A stretch of 64,000 bases of DNA from Actinoplanes couchii (lineage in GTDB: Bacteria > Actinomycetota > Actinomycetes > Mycobacteriales > Micromonosporaceae): positions 25,081 to 89,080 of the forward strand of contig NZ_BOMG01000060.1 in the NCBI RefSeq assembly GCF_016862075.1. Reading direction: 5' to 3'. The notes beneath the pieces are model-generated. The model searched no databases, was not told where the DNA came from, and was given only the letters and a program-made list of their open reading frames with translations. Below, piece after piece: positions 49,007 to 56,745 of the stretch (position 1 is the first letter of the stretch; each line of letters begins with the position of its first letter). The position numbers and the translations under genes are program-made.

Positions 49007-50134
49007 ATGTACAAAGTAATGGTAATCGCCACAATTATCGGCATCGCGCCACCGCTCGCCTCGTGGGGACACGACGGGTTCGGCCCGGGGAACACCCGCT
49101 ACAACCCGGACGAGACCGTGATCAACGAGCGGTCGGTGAACCGGCTGGCGCCGCGCTGGACCGTCACCCCGGCGCCCGGCCGGCCCGGCTGCGAGCCCGC
49201 CCCGGGCGCCCCGCGCGCCGTCGGCGACCGGATCTACCTGCTCGAAGCGGGCGGGGTCGCCGCCTACCACGCGATCACCGGGAAGAGACTGTGGCGCAAC
49301 ACCGGGTTCAGCCGGATCAGCGCCGGGCCGATCGTCGCCGGTGGCCTGGTGCTGGTCGCCGGCACCGCCTGCGAGTCGGCGAGCGACTACGACGGGGCCC
49401 TGATCGCGCTGGACGCCGCCACCGGAGTCCAGCGCTGGCGGCGGACCGCCGCCTGGACCGTCGACACCGCGGTCGCCGACGCCGGTGCGGTGGTCACCTC
49501 CGGCGAGTGCGGGACCTGCGACGACGCCCGGTACGGGGTCAACGCCTACCGCCTCGACGACGGCACACCGCTCTGGACCCACCCGAACGAGACGCTCGCC
49601 GGCCCGGTCTCGGCGGCCGGCACGGTCCTGCTGCGCCGGACCACCGGGCGGCTGGACACCCGGGCCGGGCGGATCACCACCGGCACACCGGTCTGGAGCA
49701 CCGGCCTGAAACCCGCCGCGGTCGCCGCGAACCCGGCCGGCACCCAGTTCTACCTGCGCTCCGACCTGGGCCTGGCCGCCCACGCGGCCACCGACGGCCG
49801 CCGCCTGTGGAACATCCCGAAGGAGTCCGGTGAGCTGGCCGCCGACGGCCGCCGCGTCTACGTGGCCTCGGCCGGGCGGGTCAACACCTACGACGCGGGC
49901 ACCGGCCGCCTGCTCTGGACCCGCGCCCTCACCCAGCCGCGCGACCCGGTCCGGGCCGGCGGTCTGCTCTACCTCGTGACCGGCGCGGGAACCCTGACGA
50001 TCCTCCGGCCCGGCGACGGTACGGTCGTCCGCTCCCGCACCGTGTACAGCGCCCTCACCACGCACGTCGTCCCGGCCGGCGGCCGCCTGCTGACCACCCA
50101 GCGAAAGGTGATTCGGGCCTACGAACCCGGATAA
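49007..50134 (+). CDS. secreted PQQ-like beta-propeller repeat protein
   Basis: A 375-residue protein starting at MYKVMVIATIIGIAPP, a signal peptide. It carries repeated PQQ-type blades such as LIALDAATGVQRWRR, NAYRLDDGTPLWTH, AAHAATDGRRLWNI and NTYDAGTGRLLWTRA, so an eight-bladed propeller is likely. Four cysteines cluster at TACESA and GECGTCDDA. Such propellers often scaffold or bind cofactors in the envelope. No PQQ dehydrogenase catalytic residues are evident. Its 5' region is AT-rich and includes the promoter. Confidence 0.8.
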   Translation: MYKVMVIATIIGIAPPLASWGHDGFGPGNTRYNPDETVINERSVNRLAPRWTVTPAPGRPGCEPAPGAPRAVGDRIYLLEAGGVAAYHAITGKRLWRNTGFSRISAGPIVAGGLVLVAGTACESASDYDGALIALDAATGVQRWRRTAAWTVDTAVADAGAVVTSGECGTCDDARYGVNAYRLDDGTPLWTHPNETLAGPVSAAGTVLLRRTTGRLDTRAGRITTGTPVWSTGLKPAAVAANPAGTQFYLRSDLGLAAHAATDGRRLWNIPKESGELAADGRRVYVASAGRVNTYDAGTGRLLWTRALTQPRDPVRAGGLLYLVTGAGTLTILRPGDGTVVRSRTVYSALTTHVVPAGGRLLTTQRKVIRAYEPG

Positions 50135-50184
50135 ATGCTCGGACGACTGTATTCGCCGTCACATCTGCCGACAGGTAGAAGGTG

Positions 50185-51771
50185 ATGGGATGGCTGGGCG
50201 ACCGCAAAGTCGGCGCGAAGATCCTGTGGGCGGTGCTGGTGGTCGCCGTGATCGGGACAGGTGTGTCGTCGTACGCGGTGGTGAAGATGTCCGCGATCAA
50301 CGACAGCAACGACGTGATCTACGACGGTGCCCGGCAGCTGCAGACGCTCGCCGAGATGCGCAACGCGTTCAACCGCGCCCGCATCGACTCGCTCGATCAT
50401 TTCCTCACCACCTCCGCGACGGCGCAGGCCGAGGCGGAGAAGGCGCTCGCCACCGATCTGCAGAAGATCAGCGACGCCGAGGTCACGTACCGGGCCTACG
50501 ACCTGGGGCCGGTCCGGATCGCCGCGATGGACGACTTCGCCGGCGCGTGGGGGAAGTACGTCACGCTGCTGAACGACACGCTGCTGCCGCTGAGCCGGGA
50601 ACAGCGGACCGCCCAGATCCTGAAGATCCGCACGGAACAGGCCGCTCCGCTGATCCAGCAGACCCGGCAGGCCATGGACGTGCTGTCCGAGCAGACGATC
50701 GCCAACGCCAAGGAGGACAACGACGCGGCGACCGTCGCCTACCACACCGCCCGGAACCTGGTCATCGCCCTGATCATCGCCGGTCTGCTGATCGGGGTGG
50801 CCGCCGCGCTCGGCATCGCCCGGCTGATCACCAAGCCGCTCGACCGGTGTGTGCGGGTGCTGATCCAGGTGCACGACGGAGACCTGACCGCCCGTACCGG
50901 CCTGACCGGCAAGGACGAGGTCGGTGTGCTGGCACAGGCCCTGGACGAGACCACCGAGTCGATGGCCCGGATGGTGCGCCAGGTCGGCGACAGCGCCCAG
51001 CACGTGGCCGCCGCCTCCGAGGAGCTGTCCGCGACGTCGGTGGAGATGTCGTCGGCCGCCGAGGAGACGTCCGCCCAGGCCGGCACGGTGTCGGACGCCG
51101 CCGACGTGGTGTCGCGTAACGTGCAGACGGTCGCCGCCGGCGCCGAGGAGATGGGCGCGGCCATCCGGGAGATCTCCTCCAGCGCCACCCAGTCGGCGGC
51201 CGTGTCGGCGCAGGCCGCGGAGACCGCCTCGCGCACCACCGACATCGTGGCGCAGCTCGGCCGGTCCTCCGCCGAGATCAGCAGCGTGGTGCAGGCGATC
51301 ACCGGCATCGCCGAGCAGACCAACCTGCTGGCCCTGAACGCCACCATCGAGGCGGCCCGCGCCGGTGAGATGGGCAAGGGGTTCGCGGTGGTCGCGTCCG
51401 AGGTCAAGGATCTGGCCCAGGAGACGTCGCGGGCCACCGACGACATCACCCGGCGCATCGGCGCGATCCAGGAGGAGACCGAGCAGGCGGTCCGGGCGAT
51501 CGGCGACATCACCGAGGTGGTCGCGCAGATCAACGACTACGCGGCCACCATCGCCGCCGCCGTCGAGGAACAGACCGCGACCACCAACGAGATGGCCCGC
51601 AACGTGGCCGAGGCGTCCAGCAGCGCCGGCGACATCGCCGGGAACATCTCCGGCGTGGCCCAGGCCGCCGCCTCCACGGCGACCGGCGCCACCGAGACCC
51701 AGGTGACGGCCCAGGAGCTGGCCCGGATGGCCGAGGAACTGCACTCGACGATCGCGGTCTACAAGGTCTGA
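50185..51771 (+). CDS. methyl-accepting chemotaxis protein
   Basis: A 528-residue transmembrane chemoreceptor: TM1 at about 10-35, a periplasmic-type 4-helix-bundle sensor (about 36-190), TM2 near 193-215, HAMP (about 215-268), and a long coiled-coil signalling domain. Its hairpin tip has the invariant IAEQTNLLALNATIEAARAGE followed by GKGFAVVASEVKDLA. GTG at 50182 and ATG at 50185 are both usable; AGAAGG precedes them. No other che or flagellar genes are nearby, so this is an orphan receptor that presumably signals to a distant array. It implies motility, for example by zoospores. Confidence 0.93.
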   Translation: MGWLGDRKVGAKILWAVLVVAVIGTGVSSYAVVKMSAINDSNDVIYDGARQLQTLAEMRNAFNRARIDSLDHFLTTSATAQAEAEKALATDLQKISDAEVTYRAYDLGPVRIAAMDDFAGAWGKYVTLLNDTLLPLSREQRTAQILKIRTEQAAPLIQQTRQAMDVLSEQTIANAKEDNDAATVAYHTARNLVIALIIAGLLIGVAAALGIARLITKPLDRCVRVLIQVHDGDLTARTGLTGKDEVGVLAQALDETTESMARMVRQVGDSAQHVAAASEELSATSVEMSSAAEETSAQAGTVSDAADVVSRNVQTVAAGAEEMGAAIREISSSATQSAAVSAQAAETASRTTDIVAQLGRSSAEISSVVQAITGIAEQTNLLALNATIEAARAGEMGKGFAVVASEVKDLAQETSRATDDITRRIGAIQEETEQAVRAIGDITEVVAQINDYAATIAAAVEEQTATTNEMARNVAEASSSAGDIAGNISGVAQAAASTATGATETQVTAQELARMAEELHSTIAVYKV

Positions 51772-51775
51772 AGAT

Positions 51776-52375
51776 CTAGTCGAAGACCAATTTGCCGGTA
51801 CGGGTCCGCTTCAGCTCGAAGAAGTCCGGGAACGAGGCCAGCTCGCGGGCGGCGTCGAACAGGCGAGCCGCCGACTCGCCGCGGGGGATGCTGTTCAGTA
51901 CCGGCCCGAAGAAGGCCACCCCGTCGATGTGGATCGTCGGGGTGCCGACGTCCTCGCCGACCGGGTCCATGCCCTCGTGGTGGCTGACCCGTAGCGCCTC
52001 GTCGTGGCGGGGGTCGCGGGCGGCCGCCGCCAGCCCGGCCGGCAGCCCGGTCTCGGCCAGCGCCTCGGTGATCACCGCGTCGAAGTCCTCGTTCCCCCGG
52101 GCGTGGATGCGGGTGCCGAGCGCGGTGTAGAGCCCGCGGAGCACCTGTTCACCGTGCTCCGCGGCCGCGGCGGTGACCACCCGGGCCGGGCCGAGCGACC
52201 GGTCGACCAGATCCCGGTACCACCCGGGCAGCTCGCGCCCCTCGTTGAGCACGAACAGGCTCATCGGCCGGAACCGCAGGTCCAGGTCCCGCAGCGGCTC
52301 GACCTCCAGGATCCAGCGCGAGGTGATCCAGGCGAAGGGGCATGCGGCGTCGAAGTAGAAGTCCACCCGTGTCAT
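51776..52375 (-). CDS. DsbA-like thioredoxin-fold protein (Rv2466c / mycothiol-dependent nitroreductase family)
   Basis: A 199-residue DsbA-family protein with thioredoxin fold and alpha-helical insertion. The N terminus reads FYFDAACPFAWITSRWILEVE. Rv2466c-type enzymes have a Cys-Pro-x-Cys or Cys-Pro-x-Ala site here, and this one has CPFA with a single Cys, so chemistry would go through mycothiol without a resolving Cys in the motif. GTPTIHIDG holds the cis-Pro loop. It is antiparallel to the chemoreceptor gene, 4 bp from its stop. Role: probably redox or electrophile defence. Confidence 0.85.
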   Translation of the reverse strand: MTRVDFYFDAACPFAWITSRWILEVEPLRDLDLRFRPMSLFVLNEGRELPGWYRDLVDRSLGPARVVTAAAAEHGEQVLRGLYTALGTRIHARGNEDFDAVITEALAETGLPAGLAAAARDPRHDEALRVSHHEGMDPVGEDVGTPTIHIDGVAFFGPVLNSIPRGESAARLFDAARELASFPDFFELKRTRTGKLVFD

Positions 52376-52463
52376 GGCTCGAGCCTAGGAAGGCATTGGC
52401 TCCGTCGAGGTGCCAATGTCACGCGATCCGAACAGGCCAATCCGGTGGACGCATCGATGACCC

Positions 52464-52495
52464 TTGACTGATCGGGCGGGCGGCACTTGTATACA
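52464..52495 (+). promoter_or_regulatory. promoter and GntR-type operator before the ManD-like gene
   Basis: TTGACT (52464-52469) and the perfect palindrome TGTATACA (52488-52495), which overlaps the -10 position, lie 33 bp before the start codon. TTGTATACA-type palindromes are common operators of GntR/FadR-family regulators of sugar-acid catabolism. No GntR gene is in the window. Confidence 0.5.
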
Positions 52496-52527
52496 GGCGA
52501 CCCCGCTCGAGACGAGGGAGTGAGCCG

Positions 52528-53736
52528 GTGGCGACCATCGAACGTGTCGAGGTCCTGGTGACGTCGCCCGGGCGCAACTTCGTGACCCTGCGGATCACCA
52601 CCTCCGACGGGGTCACCGGGCTCGGCGACGCCACCCTCAACGGCCGGGAGCTGGCCGTCGCCTCCTATCTCGAGGATCACCTCGCGCCGCTGCTGGCCGG
52701 GCGCGACCCGGACTGGATCGAGGACACCTGGCAGTACCTGTACAAGGGCGCCTACTGGCGGCGCGGCCCGGTCACCATGACCGCGATCGCCGCCGTCGAC
52801 GTCGCCCTCTGGGACATCAAGGGCAAGGTCGCCGGGATGCCCGTCTACCAGCTGCTCGGCGGGCGCTCCCGGGACGGCGTGCTGGTCTACTGCCACGCCA
52901 GCGGCACCGATGTGGAGTCGCTGCTGGACGACGTGGCCGCGTACCGGGAGAGGGGTTTCCAGGCGATCCGGGCGCAGGCCGCGGTGCCCGGCCTGAGCGG
53001 CAGTTACGGCGTGCGCACGGGCAGCCTGTACGAGCCGGCCGCCACCGCGCTCCCCGACGAGCAGGCCTGGAGCACCGAGGCGTACCTGGACTTCGCCCCC
53101 GGCTACCTCGCCGAAGTGCGCGAGCGGTTCGGGTTCGGCTTCCACCTGCTGCACGACGTCCACCACCGGCTCACCCCGATCGAGGCCGCCCGCTTCGGCA
53201 GGAGCGTCGAGGAGCTGCGGCTGTTCTGGATGGAGGACCCGACACCGGCCGAGAACCAGGAGGCGTTCCGGCTGATCCGGCAGCACACCACCACCCCGAT
53301 CGCCACCGGCGAGGTGCTCAACTCGATCTGGGACGTCAAGGAGCTGATCACCGAGCAGCTCATCGACTACGTGCGCACCACGGTCGTGCACGCCGGCGGC
53401 ATCACCCACCTGCGCCGCATCTTCGACCTGGCCGCCCTCTACCAGGTGCGCACCGGCTCGCACGGCGCCACCGACCTGTCCCCGGTGACCACCGCCGCGG
53501 CCGTGCACGTCGACATCACGGTGCCGAACTTCGGCATCCAGGAACACATGGGACACACCGCCGAGACGTACGAGGTGTTCCGCGGCAGCCCCCGCCTGGA
53601 GAACGGGATGCTCCACCCGTCGGACGCGCCCGGACTCGGTGTCGAGTACGACGACGAGGTGGCGGCCCGTTTCCCCTACCAGGCGAGGTACCTGCCGGTG
53701 GCGCGCCGTCTCGACGGCTCCGTGCACGACTGGTGA
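52528..53736 (+). CDS. ManD/RspA-family enolase-superfamily dehydratase
   Basis: A 402-residue enolase-superfamily enzyme of the D-mannonate dehydratase (ManD/RspA) subgroup, dehydrating mannonate or related sugar acids to 2-keto-3-deoxy products. The N-terminal capping domain is at about 1-115. The barrel has metal ligands Asp in LLHDVHHR, Glu in WMEDPTP and Glu in ATGEVLNS, the catalytic His in the HDVH motif, and AGGITHLRRI. It ends with the subgroup's GSVHDW. The GTG start has GAGGGAG upstream. A mannonate-specific or broader role cannot be fixed by sequence alone. Confidence 0.9.
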   Translation: MATIERVEVLVTSPGRNFVTLRITTSDGVTGLGDATLNGRELAVASYLEDHLAPLLAGRDPDWIEDTWQYLYKGAYWRRGPVTMTAIAAVDVALWDIKGKVAGMPVYQLLGGRSRDGVLVYCHASGTDVESLLDDVAAYRERGFQAIRAQAAVPGLSGSYGVRTGSLYEPAATALPDEQAWSTEAYLDFAPGYLAEVRERFGFGFHLLHDVHHRLTPIEAARFGRSVEELRLFWMEDPTPAENQEAFRLIRQHTTTPIATGEVLNSIWDVKELITEQLIDYVRTTVVHAGGITHLRRIFDLAALYQVRTGSHGATDLSPVTTAAAVHVDITVPNFGIQEHMGHTAETYEVFRGSPRLENGMLHPSDAPGLGVEYDDEVAARFPYQARYLPVARRLDGSVHDW

Positions 53737-53759
53737 CCGGGCCCGTCTAGGCGGTCACC
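53732..53759. terminator. candidate terminator hairpin between convergent genes
   Basis: Perfect 8-bp arms GGTGACCG (53732-53739) and CGGTCACC (53752-53759) surround both stop codons of the convergent ManD-like and ABM-like genes; no T run. Confidence 0.4.
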
Positions 53760-54100
53760 GGGATCAGCCACTGGGTCTCGAACTCGCCGGCCAGCATCTC
53801 CGGGAGCCGGCCGAAGTAGTCGAGCATGAACGGCTGCCGCACGTGCGCGGCCAGGGCGAGCCCGGACGACCAGCGCTCGTAGAAGGCGTAGGCGCCCGGT
53901 TCGCCGGTGACGTCGTGCACCTCGTACTGCTCGTATCCGGTCTCGGCCCGCACCTGCGGGACGGTCGCGGTGATCAGGGCGCGGAAGTCGCCGTCCCGGT
54001 CCGGGCGGATGCGGATCACGCCGTAGACGGCGACCGGGTTCTCGCTGGTCAGGACGTCGGCGGGGATGAGGCCGTCGGGGACGGTGTCAGTGTTTGTCAT
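53747..54100 (-). CDS. antibiotic biosynthesis monooxygenase (ABM) domain protein
   Basis: A 117-residue small protein of the ABM/dimeric ferredoxin-like fold. Key segments: VAVYGVIRIRPDRDGDFRALI, ETGYEQYEVH, AYAFYERWSSGLALAAHV and the closing MLAGEFETQWLIPV. Members are dimeric cofactor-free monooxygenases or quinone-reactive proteins such as YgiN; the substrate is unknown. It diverges from an AraC-type regulator gene 97 bp away, which probably controls it. Confidence 0.85.
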   Translation of the reverse strand: MTNTDTVPDGLIPADVLTSENPVAVYGVIRIRPDRDGDFRALITATVPQVRAETGYEQYEVHDVTGEPGAYAFYERWSSGLALAAHVRQPFMLDYFGRLPEMLAGEFETQWLIPVTA

Positions 54101-54197
54101 GGCACCAGCCTAGAAACCGCCGGTGACGCGGTCGATGCTTGAACTGTGCAGTTCTTTGTCCGATCGTCTCATCTGCTCACCCTGACTGAGACGTACG

Positions 54198-55157
54198 ATG
54201 ACCGGCATGGATGTGGTGGCGGACGTGCTGGCGCTGTCCGGGGTGCGCGGCACCCTCGGCGCCCGGGTCGAAGCGGGCGGAACCTGGGGAGTGCGCTGGG
54301 CGGAGAGCGCCGAGGCCGGGTTCTACGCGGTCACCGGGGGCGCCGCCTGGCTGACCGTCCCCACCGGTGGCCGGGAGCCGGTGCAGCTGCTGCCCGGCGA
54401 CGTGGTGCTGCTGCCCCGCGGCGCCGCGCACACCCTGTCCAGCGTGCCCGGCGCCGACATCCACGCGTGCGACGTGACCGCCGCCGCGCGGGCCCGGGCC
54501 GAGGGCGGGGTGCTGCGGCTGGGCGACGGCGAGGTCCGGACCCGGATCCTGGGCGCCACCTACCGGCAGGACCCGGCGGTGCGGACCCCACTGCTGACGC
54601 TGCTGCCGGAGGTGGTGCACATCGCCGGTGAGGGCCTGGGTGACACCGTCCGGCTGCTGGCCCGGGAGCTGACGGCGCCCGGGATCGCGAGCGCCGTCGT
54701 CCTGGACCGGCTGGTCGACGTCCTGCTCGTCCAGCTGCTGCGGGTGTGGCTGGACAGCCGTCCCGGCGAGATCGACGGCTGCTGGCTGGGCGCCCTCAAC
54801 GATCCGATCATGACGGAAGCGCTCGGCCACCTGCACCGCCGGCCGTCCCATCCGTGGACGACGGCGGAGCTCGCGGCCGAGCTGTCGGTGTCCCGCGCCA
54901 CCCTGGCCCGGCGTTTCCAGTCGGTCATCGGCCAGAGCCCCGGCACCTACCTGACCCGGTGGCGGATGGACCTGGCGGCCCGCCGCCTGCGCGACACCGA
55001 CGACCCGATCGACAGCATCGCCCGCGCGGTCGGCTACACCTCGGTCTACGCCTTCAACCGGGCGTTCCACCGCTCCCGCGCCGAGCCCCCGGGCCGTTAC
55101 CGCCTGACCGCACGGGCCGCCGCTCAGCCGGTGACGGACGGGGCCCAGGCGGGGTAA
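54198..55157 (+). CDS. AraC-family regulator with cupin domain
   Basis: A 319-residue regulator. The N-terminal AraC-type cupin (about 1-170) has VQLLPGDVVLLPRGAAHTL. The C-terminal HTH_18 (about 215-310) has LAAELSVSRATLARRFQSVIGQSPGTYLTRWRM and IARAVGYTSVYAFNRAFHRSR. This AraC group usually sits next to small oxidoreductase or monooxygenase genes, here the divergent ABM gene. The start may be ATG 54198 or 54207. Its last 34 bp overlap the end of the convergent hydratase-like gene. Confidence 0.9.
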   Translation: MTGMDVVADVLALSGVRGTLGARVEAGGTWGVRWAESAEAGFYAVTGGAAWLTVPTGGREPVQLLPGDVVLLPRGAAHTLSSVPGADIHACDVTAAARARAEGGVLRLGDGEVRTRILGATYRQDPAVRTPLLTLLPEVVHIAGEGLGDTVRLLARELTAPGIASAVVLDRLVDVLLVQLLRVWLDSRPGEIDGCWLGALNDPIMTEALGHLHRRPSHPWTTAELAAELSVSRATLARRFQSVIGQSPGTYLTRWRMDLAARRLRDTDDPIDSIARAVGYTSVYAFNRAFHRSRAEPPGRYRLTARAAAQPVTDGAQAG

Positions 55158-56350
55158 CCGGCGGCCAGGACCGCGGCGACCGTGGCGGTGGCGGAGTCGA
55201 CGGGCCGGCCCGATGCCGCCGCGGCCATGTCGGCGGGGGACGGGCCGGCGTCCAGCAGGGTCTGGATGAACGACGGTGCGCCCCGGGGGATCAGGACCGG
55301 GATCCCTCCGCCGGTACGGATCATCGGGACCAGCGCCGGGTCGGTCACCTCGACGAGCGGCGTCTCGGGTGGGAAGAACACCGCCGCCAGCGGATCCCTG
55401 ACGATCTGCGGGAAGGCGCGGGTGCCGGGCACCGGACGTACCGGCGCAGGGTGGGGGAAGGTCCCGGCCACCGTGCGCAGCGCGGCGAAGTAGGCGGCCA
55501 GCGCCGGGAACTCGGGCGCCGCCAGCAGGTCGAGGCAGGCCGCCGTCTCGATCGCGAAGGCCTCGTCGAGCGGGGCCGCCGCGCTGCGCACCGCCACGTC
55601 CAGGACCGCCGTCAGGGCCCGGACCGGGGAACCCGCCGACCTGCGGGCCACCTCTTCGGCCAGGCCGGGCGGGGCGGTGACACCGCCGGGGACACGGTGG
55701 CCGGGGCGTTCCCAGCGCTGGACGAAACGGCCCGGTGGCTGGGCCCGGATCCACGTCTTCGCGGCGGCGACCACGTCGTCGGCCAGCTCGTCGACCAGGC
55801 CGGCGGCGAGGGCCTGTGCCGGGTGATAGGCGGTGCCGGGGCCGATGACGTCGAGGACCGTCGCGGCGATGCCGAGCATCCGGGTCACCCGGACCGTGCC
55901 GCCGCCCGCGGGCAGGATGCCCATGCCGGTCTCGGCGAGTGCCCACACCACCGACGGATCGTGCGGGCCGACCCGGTAGTGGCAGGCCAGGGCCAGTTCG
56001 AAGCCGCCGCCGAGGGCGGAGCCGTTGAGGGCGGCGGCGACCGGGCGGCCCAGCGTCTCCAGACGGCGGGCCTGGTCGCGCAACGGGACCAGCAGGCCGT
56101 ACGTCTCGGCGGCCTCCTCGGCGGTGATCTCGCCGGGTTCGAACTCGGGGCCGGCGACGAACGAGCGTTTCGCCGAGGTGAGCACGACGCCGCGCAGCCG
56201 GTCCAGGTTGCGGGCCAGGTCGTCGAGGCAGGCGGCGAGGCCGTCGTGGTGGCGCCGGTTCAGCATGTTCGCGGTGCGGCCCGGGTCGTCGAGGGTCACT
56301 GTGACGATGCCGTCGGTGTCCCACGGCCAGAACTGTTTGATGCTCGTCAT
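55124..56350 (-). CDS. degenerate multifunctional beta-oxidation protein (enoyl-CoA hydratase domain)
   Basis: A 408-residue protein. The N-terminal enoyl-CoA hydratase/isomerase domain (about 1-200) resembles FadJ/FadB-type proteins: DGIVTVTLDDPGRTANML, the oxyanion GSALGGGFELALACHYRV and LAETGMGILPAGGGTVRVTRMLG. Intact FadJ homologues go on for about 700 residues. Here the NAD-binding GxGxxG half is missing, but a later AVFFPPETPLVEV resembles the HFFSP...LVEV segment of the dehydrogenase, with its catalytic His replaced by Val. The result seems a compressed relic keeping hydratase but not dehydrogenase function. The start codon lies in the ArsR palindrome, so it is likely repressed by that regulator. 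Confidence 0.75.
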   Translation of the reverse strand: MTSIKQFWPWDTDGIVTVTLDDPGRTANMLNRRHHDGLAACLDDLARNLDRLRGVVLTSAKRSFVAGPEFEPGEITAEEAAETYGLLVPLRDQARRLETLGRPVAAALNGSALGGGFELALACHYRVGPHDPSVVWALAETGMGILPAGGGTVRVTRMLGIAATVLDVIGPGTAYHPAQALAAGLVDELADDVVAAAKTWIRAQPPGRFVQRWERPGHRVPGGVTAPPGLAEEVARRSAGSPVRALTAVLDVAVRSAAAPLDEAFAIETAACLDLLAAPEFPALAAYFAALRTVAGTFPHPAPVRPVPGTRAFPQIVRDPLAAVFFPPETPLVEVTDPALVPMIRTGGGIPVLIPRGAPSFIQTLLDAGPSPADMAAAASGRPVDSATATVAAVLAAGYPAWAPSVTG

Positions 56351-56374
56351 ACCGTCGACGTAGGTGACGGTATG
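56348..56374. promoter_or_regulatory. ArsR-type operator, perfect 9-bp inverted repeat
   Basis: CATACCGTC (56348-56356) and GACGGTATG (56366-56374) with a 9-bp spacer lie between the hydratase-like gene, whose start codon is the first CAT, and the ArsR-type gene at 56402. A partial copy ACGGTAGGGT follows near 56389. Confidence 0.75.
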
Positions 56375-56401
56375 ACGGATGTCCAACGGTAGGGTGGTGG
56401 C

Positions 56402-56686
56402 ATGGACATCGCCGACGTGACCATGGTCGACGTGCTGCGGGCGGTCGCCGACCCGATCCGGCTGCGCATCGTGCAGGTGCTCGCCGACGGCCGGCCGCAC
56501 GGCAAATGCGGCGAGCACTGGGACTTCGGCGTGCACAAGTCGACGATGACCCACCACTTCCGGATCCTGCGCGAAGCCGGGCTGACCCACACCGTGGTGT
56601 CCGGCCGCACCCACACCATCGAACTGCGCCGGTCCGAGCTGGACGCCCGCTTCCCCGGCCTGATCGACGCCCTGACCGCAGGCTGA
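56402..56686 (+). CDS. ArsR-type winged-helix regulator
   Basis: A 94-residue small winged helix: LRAVADPIRLRIVQVLADG for the first helices, STMTHHFRILREAGLTHTVVSGRTHTIEL for the recognition helix and wing. No arsenic-type CxCxC metal motif is present; only Cys37 is near the first helix. It is divergent from the hydratase-like gene and shares a perfect palindrome with it. The caspase-like gene follows 60 bp downstream on the same strand, so it may also affect the protease genes. Confidence 0.88.
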   Translation: MDIADVTMVDVLRAVADPIRLRIVQVLADGRPHGKCGEHWDFGVHKSTMTHHFRILREAGLTHTVVSGRTHTIELRRSELDARFPGLIDALTAG

Positions 56687-56745
56687 CGGCGTCATCCGCG
56701 CGGGCGATGCCGTTCCGGGTCGCAGGTGCGGCAGCATGGTGCACC

